A DNA stretch of 64,000 nt from Pristionchus mayeri (taxonomy: Eukaryota > Nematoda > Chromadorea > Rhabditida > Neodiplogasteridae). Positions 61,598-64,000 of this stretch are shown here, in pieces (positions within the stretch are counted from its first letter, which is position 1; each line of letters opens with the position of its first letter). The notes below the pieces were generated by a model. It had not been told where the DNA came from. It saw nothing but the letters and a program-made list of their open reading frames with translations, and made no database searches. Location: the NCBI GenBank assembly GCA_036245805.1, contig BTRK01000006.1, positions 54,367,257 to 54,431,256 of the forward strand, read 5' to 3'. The position numbers and the translations under genes are program-made.

Positions 61598-62154
61598 GGG
61601 GGGGGGGGGGGGGGGGGTGACAAAACGTAAACCGACAAAACGTAAACAAATCACAGCTCCCTAGGGATTCGAAATATGAACTTTGTAGTTGATGTATTGC
61701 TAACAGTAGGCGCCCCACAACACAACCCTGTTTAGATCCTCTGACTTGGTGATTATGAGTTTCGCTTGATATCTATGTATAGGAGGTCATGGTCCAAAAT
61801 TGGTAATTTGAGTGAAAAGCATGGTTAGATAAATACAAAGTACAGTGATCAATCGATATTCTAGTACCCCCTGAAATACTATATCCCAGTAACATTTTTT
61901 TCGATTGGTTACGGTATTTAGTGCTTATCCAACGATGATTTTTCACTCAAATGTTTAATTTTGCACCATGAACCCCTATACATAGATATCAAGCAAAACT
62001 CATAATCACCAAGTCAGAGGATCTAAACAGGGTAGTGTAGTGGAGCGCCTACTGGTAACAATACAACAACTACAAAGTTCCTATTTCGAATCCCGCGGGG
62101 GCTGTGATTTGTTTACGTTTTGTCGGTTTACGTTTTGTCACCCCCCCCCCCCCC
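61598..62154. mobile_element. Palindromic element with G20/C14 termini (557 bp)
   Basis: It begins with 20 G then TGACAAAACGTAAACCGACA and ends with the complement followed by 14 C. The arms are inverted throughout (TAGATCCTCTGACTTGGTGA, ATAGATATCAAGC). It is flanked by a perfect 9-bp duplication, a length usual for Mutator-like elements. No ORF is present. Homopolymer termini are unusual. Confidence 0.85.
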
Positions 62155-62163
62155 AAAAACATC
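62155..62163 (+). repeat. 9-bp target duplication, right
   Basis: AAAAACATC, identical to 61589-61597. Confidence 0.85.
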
Positions 62164-62243
62164 AGTCGAGATCGCGTAGAGATCTGTAAAGTGTGAGCAG
62201 TTGTATGACGTGAATATTATTCGAACTAGATATCCGCTGGAAA

Positions 62244-62348
62244 GTGTTCGAAACACGATACCACGCTCTATTCATTCAATACACTCTCTGGACCGGTCGA
62301 GCGGCGAGAGAGTGCATACAATTTAGTATGGTTTCGTCTACCGAACTC
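62244..62348. repeat. Family D hairpin element, copy 4
   Basis: GTGTTCGAAACACGATACCACG through the GGACCGGTCGAGC centre to CCGAACTC, followed by TA. It is more diverged than the other copies. Confidence 0.75.
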
Positions 62349-62999
62349 TAGTAAAAAACGGAATTGTTTTTGTGTAAGAGTAAACAACAACGGAACTAAT
62401 CAATTTCCGAATCACATTTGGGTAAGAAAGGTGGGAAAAAGAAAACAGACGAATGATCATGCTGGTCACAAACGTTAACTTGCGTTCAAACTGCCCGCAA
62501 ATGGAAACGCGATATGTGTTTTTACTTTTTTTTCAATTTTGTTATTTCGTGAAACTGAAACCACTGTTTTTTAAGAAGACTACTTGAATTTGTACAAAAA
62601 AAAGAAAATACGACAATTGGATAATTATGTGAAAAAGAAAATATAGGTTCATGTCTACAAACTGTCAATTTTAAAAGCCATTAAAAAGTCAATTTTTTGA
62701 AATTGCATAAAGATAAGTTGATAAAATAATATATAAGAGATGGGGGAGGAATAGGAAGGAAGATATAAAGAGAGATTGACTCGGCGTACGGAGCGAGGTC
62801 AGAGATTAAAAGCGGAGATAATGAGAGAAGAGAGAGAGAGAGATCCAAATTTCTGGATTTTTGATGAACCCATTTTCGTGTTATGAACAAAATGTTATAT
62901 TCAGATATGCAGCTGAATGCTGAATGGCTTATCCAATCGAGTTGGAAAATAAAAATCAGCCCATCATGATCTGCATCATCTAGAACCACAATTGTTCAA
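62349..62999. other. Intergenic, (GA)n tract near 62833
   Basis: Nothing recognised beyond a short GAGAGA run. Confidence 0.35.
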
Positions 63000-63260
63000 T
63001 ACAAAAGTAGTAACTGTGAGAATAGATTGCAATGGACAAATGTAGACAGAAATGTTTCTTATCTCTCATTCTAATCTTTGATTGTGATATGGAAATGGAC
63101 GATTTGGAAAATTTCGGGAATCCTCTTGCCGCGTATTTATCTCCGAAGCGGATCGCATCTGGGTCAGAAGGGTACGAAAGGGAAAATCGGCACATTGTGA
63201 TGCTTCAGCTATGTTAATTGCGAATCATGCTTAGCTGTTCTCGTCTCCAGTATTTGCGCA
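63000..63260. repeat. Outer inverted arm, partner at 58800-59050
   Basis: The complement of this segment matches 58800-59050 through GACCCAGATGCGATC, CATTTCCAT and GAGATAAGA. Confidence 0.65.
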
Positions 63261-64000
63261 TACGTTCTTGCGGTGTAATTGCACTATTCACGCCTCTGAT
63301 GAGAAAGTCGATGTGTGCATGTGCATGGCGAAATGAGTTCTAACAGATTTTGGCCAACCTGGGGAATGATTGGCTTGCGAAATGAATGCGAACATTCTTA
63401 TGAAAGTTCGCACTATTCGGAGAATACGTTGATTGTGATAAATAGATATCTGCCTTGTTCATAACTGTAAAACGGATGGATTTTTTTATTCAATTAATTT
63501 GGATACCACAAATCAAAAACTAAGACTTGAGTTTCAAAGCAAAATTCCCCTCCCAAGAGTTGCTATTTCCCATGGAATGTCTCTAAAGTTGGTGTGCACT
63601 TATCGTCGTTCCTTCTACCATTATCTTCGATAATAAATCGCTGACCTCTCACGGTACGCCAACTAATTCATCCACTTCGCTCTCCCTCAGTTTCTCCTAT
63701 CCAAATATTTTCATTCCTCTCACTCTCTCACTCTCTCTCTCTCTCTTAAGATCTCTCTCTCTCTTTTCTCTTTCTCTCTTTTAAAAAGCAGTAGTATCAG
63801 CAAAAAACGCGCCTGGTTGAATATTTTTCACATAGGGAGAGAGCTCTCTCACTCGCTACCTTGCGTTAGGGTCCATTTTGAATGCTTTAATGGCACCATA
63901 ACTCAATTCTGAATAGAGATTTCAAAATCGGAATTTCGAAAATGAGTTACGGTTTACGATTATCTTGAAACTGCGTTCTCAGGTTGACCTTGCTAGCTTT
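63261..64000. other. Intergenic with (CT)n tract
   Basis: A CTCTCT tract lies at about 63715-63785. No gene was supported. Confidence 0.35.

Overview
The window looks like a repeat-choked stretch of a nematode genome, probably a free-living rhabditid or diplogastrid; the species is not identified. The evidence is short introns with TTTTTCAG-type acceptors, a small secreted PAN/apple-like gene, RTE, mariner, hAT, Helitron and Ty3/gypsy elements typical of nematodes, and arrays of heat-shock elements inside a Helitron as described for Caenorhabditis. Most of the 64 kb is transposon sequence. There are no bacterial features and no CRISPR.

Layout. 1-6490: a nest. A long inverted-repeat element (family A) carries a second palindrome (family B, 4-bp ATAA duplication) and a mariner-type MITE (TA duplication). 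Family B carries a full-length, apparently intact RTE retrotransposon. 6970-7672: a separate palindrome. 8910-11812: a second, near-identical RTE with a 14-bp target duplication and one nonsense mutation. 12262-14457: another family B palindrome split by a probable Helitron. 14540-18684: a mariner-type MITE filled by a family C palindrome and other sequence. 19023-19912: a minus-strand Helitron with eight perfect heat-shock elements at 39-bp spacing. 19935-21510: family A again, containing a small Helitron-like insert. 23459-32444: a family C palindrome split by an 8-kb Ty3/gypsy element with its own 4-bp duplication.

32.8-33.3 kb: coding-like exons cut by a 108-bp hairpin element (family D). 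34.97-39.63 kb: a family A palindrome whose centre is a broken C2H2 zinc-finger gene, itself holding an intact mariner. 41.2-43.6 kb: nested palindromes. 44.5-46.9 kb: the best host gene in the window, a spliced secreted PAN/apple-like protein absent from simple ORF lists. 48.2-53.3 kb: an SH3-like gene remnant split by a 4.46-kb hAT-type element that itself contains family B palindromes. 53.6-55.4 kb: a minus-strand gene remnant split by an 803-bp hAT of the same family. 56.3-58.8 kb: a 2.5-kb palindrome. 61598-62154: an element with G-run/C-run ends and a 9-bp duplication.

Themes. The insertions can be ordered in time from exact empty-site reconstructions. The palindromic families dominate, and one of them surrounds a gene fragment. 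The gypsy element has three unusual properties: a strand-specific CCGGAT hexamer repeated 26 times in all frames and in the LTRs, a tandem-repeat leader, and a roughly 300-residue extension after the integrase. All coordinates and alignments were made by eye.
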